A stretch of 64,000 bases of DNA from Streptomyces albidoflavus (GCF_000719955.1 NZ_JOII01000009.1:1-64000); one strand, 5' to 3'; shown: positions 7,908 through 16,562, counted from the first letter of the stretch. Notes: generated from the letters alone by a model not told the origin. Program-made: numbers and translations.

Positions 7908-10415
7908 ATGGCAACAACCACGCCGGAAGGTGTGCGGGGCAGCCATGCCGCCAAGCACGGCGGCGCCGCCGCGGCGTCTGCCGGTGCGCCCATGTCGCAC
8001 CGGCAGATCATGGAGGCGCTCTCCGGGCTGCTGCTCGGCATGTTCGCCGCGATCATCTCGTCGACGATCGTCTCCAACGCCCTGCCCAAGATCATCGGAG
8101 ACCTGGGCGGCGGCCAGAGCGCCTACACCTGGGTCGTCACCGCCTCGCTGCTGACCATGACGGCCTCCACGCCGCTCTGGGGCAAGCTCGCGGACCTCTA
8201 CAACAAGAAGGTCCTGGTCCAGATAGCCCTGGTCATCTTCGCGATCGGCTCGGTCGTCGCGGGACTGTCGCAGGACCCGGCCATGCTCATCGCCTGCCGG
8301 GCGGTCCAGGGCATCGGCGCGGGCGGTCTCGCCGCGCTGGCCCAGATCATCATGGCCGCCATGATCGCCCCGCGTGAGCGCGGCCGGTACAGCGGCTACC
8401 TCGGCGCCACCTTCGCCGTGGCCACCGTCGGCGGCCCGCTGCTCGGCGGCGTCATCACCGACACCTCGTGGCTCGGCTGGCGCTGGTGCTTCTACGTGGG
8501 CGTGCCCTTCGCCCTGATCGCCCTGGTCGTGCTCCAGAAGACCCTGAAGCTGCCCGTGGTCAAGCGGGACGTGAAGGTCGACTGGCTGGGCGCGTTCTTC
8601 GTCGTCGCCGCGGTCTGCCTGCTGCTGATCTGGGTGACCTTCGCCGGTGACAAGTACGACTGGATGTCGTGGCAGACCGGTGTCATGGTCGGCGGCTCCA
8701 TCGTGCTGGCCCTGATCTTCATCCTGGTCGAGTCGAAGGCCACCGAGCCGATCATGCCGCTGCGGCTCTTCCGCAACCGCACGATCACCCTGGCCTCGCT
8801 GGCCTCGCTCTTCGTCGGTATCGCGATGTTCTCCGGCACCGTCTTCTTCAGCCAGTACTTCCAGCTGGCGCGCGGCGAGTCGCCGACGATGTCCGGTGTC
8901 ATGACGATTCCGATGATCGCGGGCATCTTCGTCTCCTCCACCGCCTCCGGCATCATCATCACCAAGAACGGCCGCTGGAAGGCGTGGCTGGTCTCCGGCG
9001 CGGTGCTGCTCACCGCGGGCCTCGGCCTGCTGGGCTCCATCCGCTACGACACCCCGTACTGGCACATCGCGCTCTTCATGGCGCTGATGGGTCTGGGCGT
9101 CGGCATGATGATGCAGAACCTCGTGCTCTGCACCCAGAACCAGGTGGCCCCCTCGGACCTCGGCTCCGCCAGCTCCGTCGTCACCTTCTTCCGCTCGCTC
9201 GGCGGTGCGGTCGGCGTCTCGGCGCTCGGCGCCGTCATGGCCACCAAGATCACCGACTACGTGACCGACGGCCTCACCGCGCTCGGCCCGAAGGCCGCCG
9301 CGGCGGCCCAGCAGGGCGGCGGCTCCAGCGGCGGCTTCCCCGACCTGGACGCCATGCCGGCCCCGATCCGGACCGTCTTCGAGTCGGCCTACGGCCACGG
9401 TGTCGCGGACGTCTTCCTGATCGGCGCCCCGATCGCGGCCCTCGCCCTGATCGCCGCGATCTTCATCAAGGAGGTCCCGCTGCGGACCCAGGGCGCCCTG
9501 GCCCAGACCGAGAGCGAGGGCGGGCAGACCGCCCCGGTCCCGGCTCCGGCCGAGGCCCGCGTCCCGGCCGCCGTCGGCGCCGCCACCGCGGAGACCACCG
9601 CGCTCGGCACCGTCGCAGGCCAGGCACCGGCGTACGAGACGGCCCCGCCCGCCTCGAACGGCATCACCGTCCACGGCACGGTCCGGGGCGCGGAGGAGGC
9701 GCCGGTGGTCCACGCCACCGTCACGCTGATCTCGCTCGGCGGCCGCCAGCTCGGCCGCGCGGTCGCCCAGGGCGACGGCTCCTACGCGCTGGACGCCCCC
9801 GAGCCCGGCAGCTACGTGCTGATCGCCTCGGCCGACGGCTTCCAGCCGCAGGCCAGCACCGTGGTGGTGGGCGAGCAGCCGCTCGGCTACGACATCCTGC
9901 TCAGCGGGACCAGCGGCCTGACCGGCACGGTCCGTGCCGAGAACGGCGGCCCGGTCGCCGGAGCCATGGTGATCGTCACCGACGTGCGCGGCGACGTGCT
10001 GGCCACCGGTGCCAGTGACGAGGCCGGCGCGTTCACCTTCACCGAGCTGGTGCCCGGCCCGGTCACGATCACGGTCAACGCCGAGGGCCACCGCCCGGCG
10101 GCGCTCCCGGTCGAGATCGGCGCCACCGGCGTCACCCACGTCGAGGTCGCCCTGCACACCGGGGCCCGCGTCCAGGGTGTCGTCCGGGCCGCCGGCGGCC
10201 CGCTGGCCGGGGTGCGCGTCACCCTGGTCGACGCCGCGGGCAACGTGGTCGCCTCCCGCACCACCGCCGAGGACGGGGCCTACGGCTTCGCCGACCTCGA
10301 CGGCGGCGAGTACACCGTGATCGCGACCGGCTACCCGCCGGTGGCCACCGCGGTCACCCTCAGCGGGCCCGGCACCGACGGGCACGACATCGAACTCGCC
10401 CACCCCGGCGAGTGA
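7908..10415 (+). CDS. MFS drug exporter (DHA2 type) fused to three carboxypeptidase-regulatory-like domains
   Basis: The 835-aa protein has two parts. Residues ~33-525 are a 14-helix DHA2-type drug/proton antiporter with motif A (GKLADLYNKKVLVQ) and motif C (GATFAVATVGGPLLGGV). After an Ala/Pro linker, residues ~578-835 hold three tandem beta-sandwich repeats of the carboxypeptidase-regulatory/CNA-B type (VHGTVRG, LTGTVRAENGG and VQGVVRAAGG starts; each ends with a Tyr/Val-rich strand). A 14-helix DHA2 protein should place this C-terminus in the cytoplasm, unusual for such domains. AAGGA precedes the ATG. The gene follows a MarR repressor. The next gene encodes another copy of the domain on YceI. 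Confidence 0.9.
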   Translation: MATTTPEGVRGSHAAKHGGAAAASAGAPMSHRQIMEALSGLLLGMFAAIISSTIVSNALPKIIGDLGGGQSAYTWVVTASLLTMTASTPLWGKLADLYNKKVLVQIALVIFAIGSVVAGLSQDPAMLIACRAVQGIGAGGLAALAQIIMAAMIAPRERGRYSGYLGATFAVATVGGPLLGGVITDTSWLGWRWCFYVGVPFALIALVVLQKTLKLPVVKRDVKVDWLGAFFVVAAVCLLLIWVTFAGDKYDWMSWQTGVMVGGSIVLALIFILVESKATEPIMPLRLFRNRTITLASLASLFVGIAMFSGTVFFSQYFQLARGESPTMSGVMTIPMIAGIFVSSTASGIIITKNGRWKAWLVSGAVLLTAGLGLLGSIRYDTPYWHIALFMALMGLGVGMMMQNLVLCTQNQVAPSDLGSASSVVTFFRSLGGAVGVSALGAVMATKITDYVTDGLTALGPKAAAAAQQGGGSSGGFPDLDAMPAPIRTVFESAYGHGVADVFLIGAPIAALALIAAIFIKEVPLRTQGALAQTESEGGQTAPVPAPAEARVPAAVGAATAETTALGTVAGQAPAYETAPPASNGITVHGTVRGAEEAPVVHATVTLISLGGRQLGRAVAQGDGSYALDAPEPGSYVLIASADGFQPQASTVVVGEQPLGYDILLSGTSGLTGTVRAENGGPVAGAMVIVTDVRGDVLATGASDEAGAFTFTELVPGPVTITVNAEGHRPAALPVEIGATGVTHVEVALHTGARVQGVVRAAGGPLAGVRVTLVDAAGNVVASRTTAEDGAYGFADLDGGEYTVIATGYPPVATAVTLSGPGTDGHDIELAHPGE

Positions 10416-10422
10416 CCCGCCC

Positions 10423-10458
10423 GCGCCCGGCGCCCTCCTCGTGAGCGGCGCCGGGCGC
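10423..10458 (+). terminator. Terminator after the MFS gene
   Basis: GCGCCCGGCGCC (10423-10434) pairs perfectly with GGCGCCGGGCGC (10447-10458) around a 12-nt loop, eight bases past the stop codon. No T tract follows. Confidence 0.75.
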
Positions 10459-10519
10459 GGCCACAGGCCACGGGTCCGGCGGGCGTCCCCAGCGGAGGCG
10501 CCGGGCAGAACCCGTGGAA

Positions 10520-10578
10520 GGGCCCCGGACAGCGCGGCGGACCGGCAGGGGACGGCCGGTCCGCCACGTCCGGGGCCC
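10520..10578 (+). other. Nested two-stage hairpin in intergenic DNA
   Basis: The outer stem GGGCCCCGGAC (10520-10530) pairs with GTCCGGGGCCC (10568-10578). Inside it GGCGGACCGGC (10536-10546) pairs with GCCGGTCCGCC (10555-10565). Both stems are perfect 11-bp matches. It may be a second terminator or a structured leader for the YceI gene 380 bases downstream. Confidence 0.6.
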
Positions 10579-10957
10579 GTCGTCGCTCTACCAGGCCGGG
10601 CCCCCGGACCACGGCACGGTTCCACCCGTAAGGGTCGCCTCGGGGCGAATGGGGTGCCGGGGGCGAACCGTTTCGGTACGGAGGAGTCGTACGGGAGCGG
10701 AAGGCGGGGCCTCACCCGGGCGGGAGCCGGGGGGGCGCCGGGGGCGGCCGGGGGGTGACACGCTGCGGGGGCGGCGGCGACGGGGCGGACACGGGGGCGC
10801 GCGGGCGGCGGGACCGCCGGCGCACAGACTTCCCGCCAGGCGGCCACCGGGCCACGGGCCCGGGCGGCACCAGGGCGGACAGGGACATCGGGCGGACGGC
10901 GCCGAGAGCGGCGGCCGCACACCGAGAACAGCGGAACTGCGCAAGGAGAGAGACCGG

Positions 10958-11779
10958 ATGGGACTCACCGCACGGATTCGGACGCGCGACGGATGGGCAG
11001 TGCCCCACGCCGTCGTCACCGTCACGGACATGACCGGACGCCAGGTCATCCGTGCCGACGCCGACACGGACGGCCTGGTCGAGGAGGCGGCCGAGCTGGT
11101 CCCCGGCCCGTACACGGTCATCGTCACGGCGGTCGGCTACGGACCCTCGGCCTCCACCGCGCTGGTCGGCGCGGGCGGCAGGGCCGACGCGGGCACCATC
11201 GTGCTCACCCGGCAGGGCGGCACCGAGCTGCCCGCGCCCGGCACCTGGACGGTCGACCCGGCCCACTCGACGGTCGGCGCGGTCGCCCAGCACCTGGGGA
11301 TCTCCAGCGTGCGCGGCCGGTTCACCGACTTCACCGCCCGGATCGAGGTCGGCGGGGAGGACGGCTGGTCCAAGTCCCGCGTGGAGGCGGTCATCCAGGC
11401 CGCCTCGATCGACACCGGCAACCAGATGCGCGACGGGCACCTGAAGTCCCCGGACTTCCTCGACGTGGTCAACTACCCGCAGATCACCTACCTCAGCTCC
11501 GGCATCGAGGTCGCGGGCGAGGACCGCTGGACCGTCCACGGCGACCTGCGGATGCACGGCGTCTCCCGCCCGGTCGACCTCGACCTGCGCTACCTCGGCA
11601 CCGGCTCCGACCCCTGGGGCGGCACCCGCGCCGCCTTCACCGCCACCGCCGAACTGCGCCGCGAGGACTTCGCGATGAACTACAACCAGGTCATCCAGGC
11701 GGGGATCTCGGCGATCGGCACCAAGCTCCGGGTGGAGATGGACATCCAGGCCGTGCAGGGGGACACCCTGCCGGGCTGA
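10958..11779 (+). CDS. YceI-family protein with N-terminal carboxypeptidase-regulatory-like domain
   Basis: The 273-aa protein has a beta-sandwich domain at residues 1-~85 (GWAVPHAVVTVTDMTGRQVI, then PGPYTVIVTAVGYGPS) like those on the preceding exporter. A YceI lipocalin-like domain follows at ~95-270 (TWTVDPAHSTVGAVAQHLGI, MRDGHLKSPDFLDVVNYPQI, MHGVSRPVDLDLRYLG). YceI proteins bind polyisoprenoids or other amphiphiles in a hydrophobic barrel. There is no signal peptide, so it is predicted to be cytosolic. AAGGAGAG lies 8 bases upstream of the ATG. The shared domain and adjacency suggest that it and the exporter handle the same hydrophobic substrate, which is inference. Confidence 0.9.
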   Translation: MGLTARIRTRDGWAVPHAVVTVTDMTGRQVIRADADTDGLVEEAAELVPGPYTVIVTAVGYGPSASTALVGAGGRADAGTIVLTRQGGTELPAPGTWTVDPAHSTVGAVAQHLGISSVRGRFTDFTARIEVGGEDGWSKSRVEAVIQAASIDTGNQMRDGHLKSPDFLDVVNYPQITYLSSGIEVAGEDRWTVHGDLRMHGVSRPVDLDLRYLGTGSDPWGGTRAAFTATAELRREDFAMNYNQVIQAGISAIGTKLRVEMDIQAVQGDTLPG

Positions 11780-11840
11780 GTCTTCCGGCCGGGCGGGCTG
11801 AGATCACGGCTCGCCCTCGATCCGGGTGCCGGTCAAAGAT

Positions 11841-11869
11841 GGCCTCAAGCGCCGGCCGGGCTGATTTTT
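11841..11869. repeat. Streptomyces-type intergenic repeat fragment
   Basis: The sequence CTCAAGCGCCGGCCGGGCTG followed by ATTTTT resembles a short element that I remember as very frequent between streptomycete genes (CTCAAACGCCGGACGGGCTG type). A related GGCCGGGCGGGCTGA copy lies 50 bases upstream. It is located after the YceI gene and before the PPOX gene. Confidence 0.45.
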
Positions 11870-11922
11870 CCCGCTCCGGGCGTCGCACGCTCAGGCGGGG
11901 GAGCCCCGCGTAAGGTGCGGCC

Positions 11923-12384
11923 ATGTCTCCCTCCATCGCCACCAACACCCGGGTCGACCGCGCCGAATTGCTGGACTTCGTCCGGCCGAGGCACCGGGCC
12001 CTCCTGCTCACCGCCCGTGCCGACGGCTCCCCGCAGGCCTCCCCGCTGACCTGCGGGGTCGACGGCGAGGGCCGGATCGTCGTCTCGACCTACCCGGAGC
12101 GCGCCAAGACCCGTAACGCGCAGCGGAATCCGAAGGTCAGCGTGGTCGTGCTGAGCGACGAGTGGAACGGGCCCTGGGTCCAGATCGACGGCACCGCCGA
12201 GGTGATCGACGCCCCGGACTCGGTCGAGCCGCTCGTCGAGTACTTCCGGGTGATCTCCGGGGAGCACCCGGACTGGGACGAGTACCGCGCCGCCATGCTG
12301 AAGCAGGGCAAGTCCCTGATCCGGATCACCCCGGAGCGCTGGGGCCCGGTCGCCACCGGCGGCTTCCCGGCCCGGCTGGCCTGA
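11923..12384 (+). CDS. PPOX-class F420/flavin-dependent protein
   Basis: This 153-aa split-barrel protein belongs to the pyridoxamine 5'-phosphate oxidase-like superfamily. It has the usual N-terminal helix (RVDRAELLDFVRPRHRALLLTARADGSPQASPL), strands VDGEGRIVVSTYPERAKTRN and VSVVVLSDEWNGPWVQIDGTAEV, and a C-terminal SLIRITPERWGPVATGGFPARL. Actinobacterial members often bind F420, but cofactor and substrate cannot be told here. TAAGGT lies 6 bases before the ATG, so the transcript is probably leaderless. It is a single gene convergent with the TetR gene. Confidence 0.85.
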   Translation: MSPSIATNTRVDRAELLDFVRPRHRALLLTARADGSPQASPLTCGVDGEGRIVVSTYPERAKTRNAQRNPKVSVVVLSDEWNGPWVQIDGTAEVIDAPDSVEPLVEYFRVISGEHPDWDEYRAAMLKQGKSLIRITPERWGPVATGGFPARLA

Positions 12385-12417
12385 GGCGCGGGCGGGGCCC
12401 GCCGGGCGCGGGTCCCG

Positions 12418-13245
12418 TCACTCCTCCCGGGCCACCATCGCCTCGATCCCGGCGACCAGCAGGTCGAGGGCGGTGGCGAAGTCCCGCTCGCGCATCTCCT
12501 CCACGGTGTGCCCGCCGCGCTCGGCCCGCAGCCGGCCCGGCTCGGTGAAGTCGCCCTCCAGGCCCGGGTGCCGGCGGATCGAGCCCATCGCGTGGCGGAA
12601 GTAGGCGTCCTGCGTCATCCCCGCCTCCCGCGACCGTTCGACGTAGTGGCCCTCGGCGGTGCCGAAGCCGTAGACGAACTGCGAGACGGCCTCCATGGCG
12701 CCCTGCTGCCGCTCCGGTCCCAGGCCGGTCCGGGCCAGCACCTGGCGCAGCCGGCGCGCGAACGCCATCGAGTGCGGCCCGATGTTGAGGTACGTGCCCG
12801 CCAGCGCCGACGCCCAGGGGTGGCGGACGAGCAGGGCCCGGTACCCGGCGGACAGGGCGCGCAACTCCGCGCGCCAGTCGTCCGCCCCGCCCTCCGTGCC
12901 CGCCCCCGCCAGCTCGGCGAAGGCCGCGTCGAGGGCGAGTTCCAGCAGGTCGTCCTTGGTGTCGACGTACCAGTACAGGGACATCGCGGTGACGCCCATC
13001 TCGCCCGCGAGGCGCCGCATCGAGAACTTGGCCAGCCCCTCGGCGTCCAGCAGCCGCACCGACGCCTCGGTGATCCGCTCCCGGTCGAGCCCGTTGCGGG
13101 CGGCGGACCTGGCCGGTTTCGCCGGCTCCTCGTCGGCGGCCAGCCAGATGCTGGGCCGGGGCGGCAGCGGCTCTCCGGGTTCACCGGGTCCACCGGCTCC
13201 GGCGGCGGGTTCGCCGGTGGCGGGGCGGCCGGGTTCACGCGACAC
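12418..13245 (-). CDS. TetR-family regulator of the adjacent MFS exporter
   Basis: The 275-aa repressor has a Pro/Gly-rich N-terminal extension (~50 residues). The helix-turn-helix spans ~52-98 (RITEASVRLLDAEGLAKFSM, then LAGEMGVTAMSLYWYVDTKD), and a tetracycline-repressor-like C-terminal domain follows. Its GTG start at 13245 lies inside the end of the MFS gene (11-bp overlap), so the two are translationally coupled. The operator at 14836-14865, upstream of the exporter gene, is its likely binding site. Such TetR-MFS pairs commonly control drug efflux; the ligand is not deducible. Confidence 0.9.
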   Translation of the reverse strand: MSREPGRPATGEPAAGAGGPGEPGEPLPPRPSIWLAADEEPAKPARSAARNGLDRERITEASVRLLDAEGLAKFSMRRLAGEMGVTAMSLYWYVDTKDDLLELALDAAFAELAGAGTEGGADDWRAELRALSAGYRALLVRHPWASALAGTYLNIGPHSMAFARRLRQVLARTGLGPERQQGAMEAVSQFVYGFGTAEGHYVERSREAGMTQDAYFRHAMGSIRRHPGLEGDFTEPGRLRAERGGHTVEEMRERDFATALDLLVAGIEAMVAREE

Positions 13246-14797
13246 GGGAGGCTCCCTCCTCGGACTTCCCGGCCGGGACGGGCTCCGGCCCGGCGGCGCG
13301 CTCGGCGCGGCTCAGCAGGTACGCGGCGAGCAGGCCGCCGGTGAGGACGGCGGCGGCGCCGACGAACTGGCTGGTGGACAGGCCCGTCGAGAACGAGTCG
13401 GTGACCCGCTCCCGCGCCGCGCCGGAGTCGGCCGCCGCCATCGCCGCCGGGAACGACCCGGCCGCGCCGGCCCCGAGCAGGGCCGCGAACCGGGAGTTGA
13501 GCACGGCACCGAGGACCGCCACCCCGAGCCCGTTGCCGAACTCCGCGAGGGTGCCGTTGATCCCGGCGCCGACACCGGCCTTCTCCTTCGGGATGGAGCT
13601 CATGATGGCCAGCGCCATGGCCGGGTTGGCGATGGCGCAGCCCACGCCGATGAAGAGCAGACCCGCCAGCACCCCGGCGTACCCGTCCGAGGCGAACAGG
13701 GCGATCGAGGTCACGCCGACGGCCAGCATCGACATGCCGACGCCGATCGCGGCGGGGGTGCCGAGCCGCTTGGTCCAGCGGGCGGAGATCCCGGAGAAGT
13801 TGAGGACGACGACGGTCAGCGCGAGCGGCGCCGTCCGCAGACCCGCCTCCAACGGCCCGTAGCCGAGCACGAATTGCAGGTGCTGGGTGAGGAGGAAGAG
13901 CGAGCCGCCCATGCCGAAGGTGATGAGCACCGCGCCAGCGACGGCGCCGGTGAACCGCTTGTCGCGGAAGAAGGACATGTCGAGCATGGGGTGCGGAATG
14001 CGCAGTTCCCACAGGACGAACCCGGTCAGCACGGCGAGGCCGAGCCCCGCCCCCGCCAGTACGGCCGCCGAGCTCCAGCCGTGCTCGGGGCCGGAGATGA
14101 TCGCGTAGACCAGCGAGGTCATGCCGACGGTGGAGAGCAGCGCGCCGACGAGGTCGGGCCGGTCGCCGCGCGGGTTCTTCGACTCCGGGACCAGCGCGAC
14201 CACGGCGACGAGCCCGATCAGCACGACCGGCACGTTGATGAGGAAGATCGAGCCCCACCAGAAGTGGTTGAGCAGCACCCCGCCGATCAGCGGACCGGCC
14301 GCGAACCCGAGCGCGTTGACCGCCGCCCAGATGCCGATCGCCCGCGCCTGCTCGTGCGGGGCGAAGATCTGCATGGCGACCGCGAGGGTGGTGGTCAGCA
14401 GCAGCGCGCCGCCCACCCCCATCCCGGCGCGGGCCGCGATGAGCTGCGCGGAGGTGGTGGCGAGCCCCGCCACCACCGACCCGATCCCGAAGAGCACCAG
14501 GCCGGTCAGGAGCATCTTGCGGCGCCCGTACCGGTCGGCGGCGTTGCCCGCGGTGAGCAGCAGCCCCGACTGGACCAGCGCGTACGCGTTGATCATCCAC
14601 TGGATGTCGGAGGTGGAGGCGGCCAGTTCGCGGGTGAGCGAGGGGATGGCCACGGTCAGCACGGTGTTGTCGAGCAGCACCACCAGTTCGGCCAGGCAGA
14701 TCACCCCCAGGATCAGCCAGCGCTGGGGGTGCCCCTGAGCCTCGGTCGTCGGGACGGGTGCGGGCGCGGGGGCCGGGCTCTCGGCGGCTGCCGTCAT
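13235..14797 (-). CDS. MFS multidrug exporter, DHA2 (14-helix) type
   Basis: This 520-aa inner-membrane drug/proton antiporter has a short Ala/Pro N-terminal tail followed by 14 predicted helices. Family motifs are LLDNTVLTVAIPSLTREL in helix 1, motif A GNAADRYGRRKMLL, motif C-like ALGFAAGPLIGGVLL, and IPHPMLDMSFFRDKRF between helices. The C-terminus is Glu/Pro/Gly-rich. The ATG at 14797 has AGGAG 9 bases upstream; a further upstream in-frame start would cover the operator and is rejected. The stop overlaps the start of the TetR gene, giving an exporter-repressor operon. A 9-bp inverted repeat sits 39-68 bases before the start. Confidence 0.93.
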   Translation of the reverse strand: MTAAAESPAPAPAPVPTTEAQGHPQRWLILGVICLAELVVLLDNTVLTVAIPSLTRELAASTSDIQWMINAYALVQSGLLLTAGNAADRYGRRKMLLTGLVLFGIGSVVAGLATTSAQLIAARAGMGVGGALLLTTTLAVAMQIFAPHEQARAIGIWAAVNALGFAAGPLIGGVLLNHFWWGSIFLINVPVVLIGLVAVVALVPESKNPRGDRPDLVGALLSTVGMTSLVYAIISGPEHGWSSAAVLAGAGLGLAVLTGFVLWELRIPHPMLDMSFFRDKRFTGAVAGAVLITFGMGGSLFLLTQHLQFVLGYGPLEAGLRTAPLALTVVVLNFSGISARWTKRLGTPAAIGVGMSMLAVGVTSIALFASDGYAGVLAGLLFIGVGCAIANPAMALAIMSSIPKEKAGVGAGINGTLAEFGNGLGVAVLGAVLNSRFAALLGAGAAGSFPAAMAAADSGAARERVTDSFSTGLSTSQFVGAAAVLTGGLLAAYLLSRAERAAGPEPVPAGKSEEGASRVA

Positions 14798-14835
14798 CCG
14801 GGGGCTCCTGGTTCGAGGGCGGTCGGGCTCACTTA

Positions 14836-14865
14836 TACACCGTAAAGCTCTCCTTCTACGGTGTA
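14836..14865. promoter_or_regulatory. Inverted repeat TACACCGTA-N12-TACGGTGTA, candidate TetR operator
   Basis: The arms at 14836-14844 and 14857-14865 are exact reverse complements. The site lies in the 128-bp divergent gap between the MFS exporter and the secreted endonuclease/phosphatase-fold gene, so one repressor could control both. The local A+T richness fits promoter DNA. Confidence 0.7.
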
Positions 14866-14925
14866 AAACCGCTGCCTCCCCGGTACCTTTCCCGGGCTCA
14901 CCCCTCACCCGGAAAAGAGGCAATC

Positions 14926-15795
14926 ATGCGTATCCACCTGGCTTTGAGACGCCATGTCGTACCTCTCCTTCTGGCCGTCGGGCTCGTCCTGACCGCCTCG
15001 GCCACCGCCCATCCGGCCACCCCGCGCCCCGTCCCACTCCGCGTCGCCACCTACAACATCCACGCGGGGGCGGGCGAGGACGAGGTCTTCGACCTGGACC
15101 GGCAGGTACGCGCGCTGCGCTCGCTCGACGCCGACGTCATCGGCCTCCAGGAGGTGGACGTGCACTGGGGCGAGCGCAGCCAATGGCGCGATCTCGCCCG
15201 CGAACTCGCCCACCGGCTGGGAATGCACGTCGCTTTCGCGCCGATCTACAGCCTCGACCCCGAGCCCGCCGCCGGCACCACGCCCCCGCGCCGCGAGTTC
15301 GGCGTCGCCGTGCTCTCCCGCCACCCCGTGCTCCGCGTCCGCAACCACGAGATCACCCGGCTCTCCACCCAGGGCGAGAACCCGCTCCCCGAACCGGGCC
15401 CCGGTTTCCTCCAGGCCACCGTCGCCGTCCGCGGCATCCCCCTCGACGTCTACGCCACCCACCTCGACTACCGCCCCGACCCCGCCGTCCGCGCCGCCCA
15501 GGTCGCCGACATGCTCCGGGTGATGGACCGCCCCTGCCCGTTCCGCTGCCCCGCGCACCTCCTCCTCGGCGACTTCAACGCCCGCCCCGACGCCCCCGAA
15601 CTCACCCCGCTCTGGGCCACCTTGCGCGACGCCGACCCGGGCGCCCCGACCTTCCCCGCCTCCGCACCCGACCGCCGCATCGACTACGTCGCCACCAGCG
15701 CCGGCATCGACCTCCGCAGGGCGTGGACCGCCCCCACCGGCATCGCCTCCGACCACCTCCCCGTCGTCGCCGACCTCCACCTCACCCGCCGCTGA
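14926..15795 (+). CDS. Secreted endonuclease/exonuclease/phosphatase-fold protein
   Basis: The 289-aa protein has a signal peptide (residues 1-~28, MRIHLALRRHVVPLLLAVGL then ASATAHPA). An EEP domain follows with VATYNIHAG (Asn metal ligand), IGLQEVD (catalytic Glu), YATHLDY, LLGDFNARPD (Asp/Asn) and the C-terminal ASDHLPVVADL (Asp-His). All key residues of the DNase I/sphingomyelinase/inositol-phosphatase superfamily are present, but the substrate could be nucleic acid, lipid or sugar phosphate. AAAAGAGG precedes the ATG. The gene is divergent from the MFS exporter and shares its operator-bearing promoter region. Confidence 0.88.
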   Translation: MRIHLALRRHVVPLLLAVGLVLTASATAHPATPRPVPLRVATYNIHAGAGEDEVFDLDRQVRALRSLDADVIGLQEVDVHWGERSQWRDLARELAHRLGMHVAFAPIYSLDPEPAAGTTPPRREFGVAVLSRHPVLRVRNHEITRLSTQGENPLPEPGPGFLQATVAVRGIPLDVYATHLDYRPDPAVRAAQVADMLRVMDRPCPFRCPAHLLLGDFNARPDAPELTPLWATLRDADPGAPTFPASAPDRRIDYVATSAGIDLRRAWTAPTGIASDHLPVVADLHLTRR

Positions 15796-15821
15796 CGCCG
15801 CCGGCCCGGGGGCGGAGCGCC

Positions 15822-16562
15822 CTAACGGGCATCCGCCCCCGGGTCCGCCGCCTTCAGCACGTACCCGGCCCCCCGCCGCGTGTGGATCATCGGCATCCCT
15901 CGCCCCGCCCCCACGTCGATCTTCCGCCGCAGGTACGAGATGTAGAGCTCCACCAGGTTCCCGCGCGCCCCGGCGCCCGCGCCCCAGACCCGCTCCAGGA
16001 TCTGCGCCTTGCTCAGCACCCGGCGCGGGTTGCGCATGAGGTACCGCAGCAGCTCGAACTCGGTCGCGGTGAGCCGCACCGGCACCCCGCCCCGCGTGAC
16101 CTCCCGCCCCTCCTCGTCCATCACCAGGTCCCCCACGGCCAGGTGCGGCGCCCGCTCCCCGGCCGACTCCACCAGCGCCCGCACCCGCGCGACCGCCCGC
16201 GCCACGTCCCCGCTCACGAAGAGCACCGGCACCTCGGGCACCACCTCCTCCAGCTGCGCGAGCCGCCCCCGCAGATCCGCCGGAATCCCGTGCAGCACGA
16301 CGACATCGGGCCGGAACTCCCGCGCCACGGCCACGAACTCCACCCCCGCACTCACCACGCACCACCCCTCCCCCCGCAAAGCCACCCCGAGCGCCCGCCC
16401 GTCACCACCCCCGGCCACCAGCAACACCCGCACGGCCGCCGCCACCGCACCGGACTCCCGCCGCACCGCGCCTCCGGACACCGACTCCTGCCGTGCCGCC
16501 CCTGCCGGCACCGACTCCCGCCGCGCCGCCGCGATCTGCTCCGTACCCATCGTCAGGCTCAT
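15822..16562 (-). CDS. OmpR-type winged-helix regulator with degenerate receiver
   Basis: This 246-aa regulator has a C-terminal winged helix (residues ~140-237; LTATEFELLRYLMRNPRRVL, then LVELYISYLRRKIDVG and IHTRRGAGYVL) of the OmpR/PhoB type. The receiver at ~43-125 lacks the acidic pocket (VLLVAGGGD instead of an Asp pair), has His91 where the phosphorylated Asp should be (VVVLHGIP), and lacks the conserved Lys (LFVSGDV). It should not be phosphorylated. The N-terminus carries three RxES repeats. No histidine kinase is adjacent. The ATG at 16562 or at 16550 could be the start. The role is unknown. Confidence 0.88.
   Translation of the reverse strand: MSLTMGTEQIAAARRESVPAGAARQESVSGGAVRRESGAVAAAVRVLLVAGGGDGRALGVALRGEGWCVVSAGVEFVAVAREFRPDVVVLHGIPADLRGRLAQLEEVVPEVPVLFVSGDVARAVARVRALVESAGERAPHLAVGDLVMDEEGREVTRGGVPVRLTATEFELLRYLMRNPRRVLSKAQILERVWGAGAGARGNLVELYISYLRRKIDVGAGRGMPMIHTRRGAGYVLKAADPGADAR

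Larger units (their letters stand above)
10416..10957. other. 542-base gap with two strong hairpins, no gene seen
   Basis: I see no convincing coding sequence. The gap holds two large hairpins (10423-10458 and 10520-10578). Beyond those it is very G+C-rich and ends with the ribosome binding site AAGGAGAG of the YceI gene at 10943-10950. The YceI gene probably has its own promoter here. Confidence 0.6.

Noticed and set aside
7791-10922. 1,043-codon open frame on the minus strand opposite the MFS gene
   Set aside because: The product is His/Asp/Gly/Arg-rich with no domain, while the plus strand encodes a full MFS protein. Such mirror frames are normal in high-G+C DNA.
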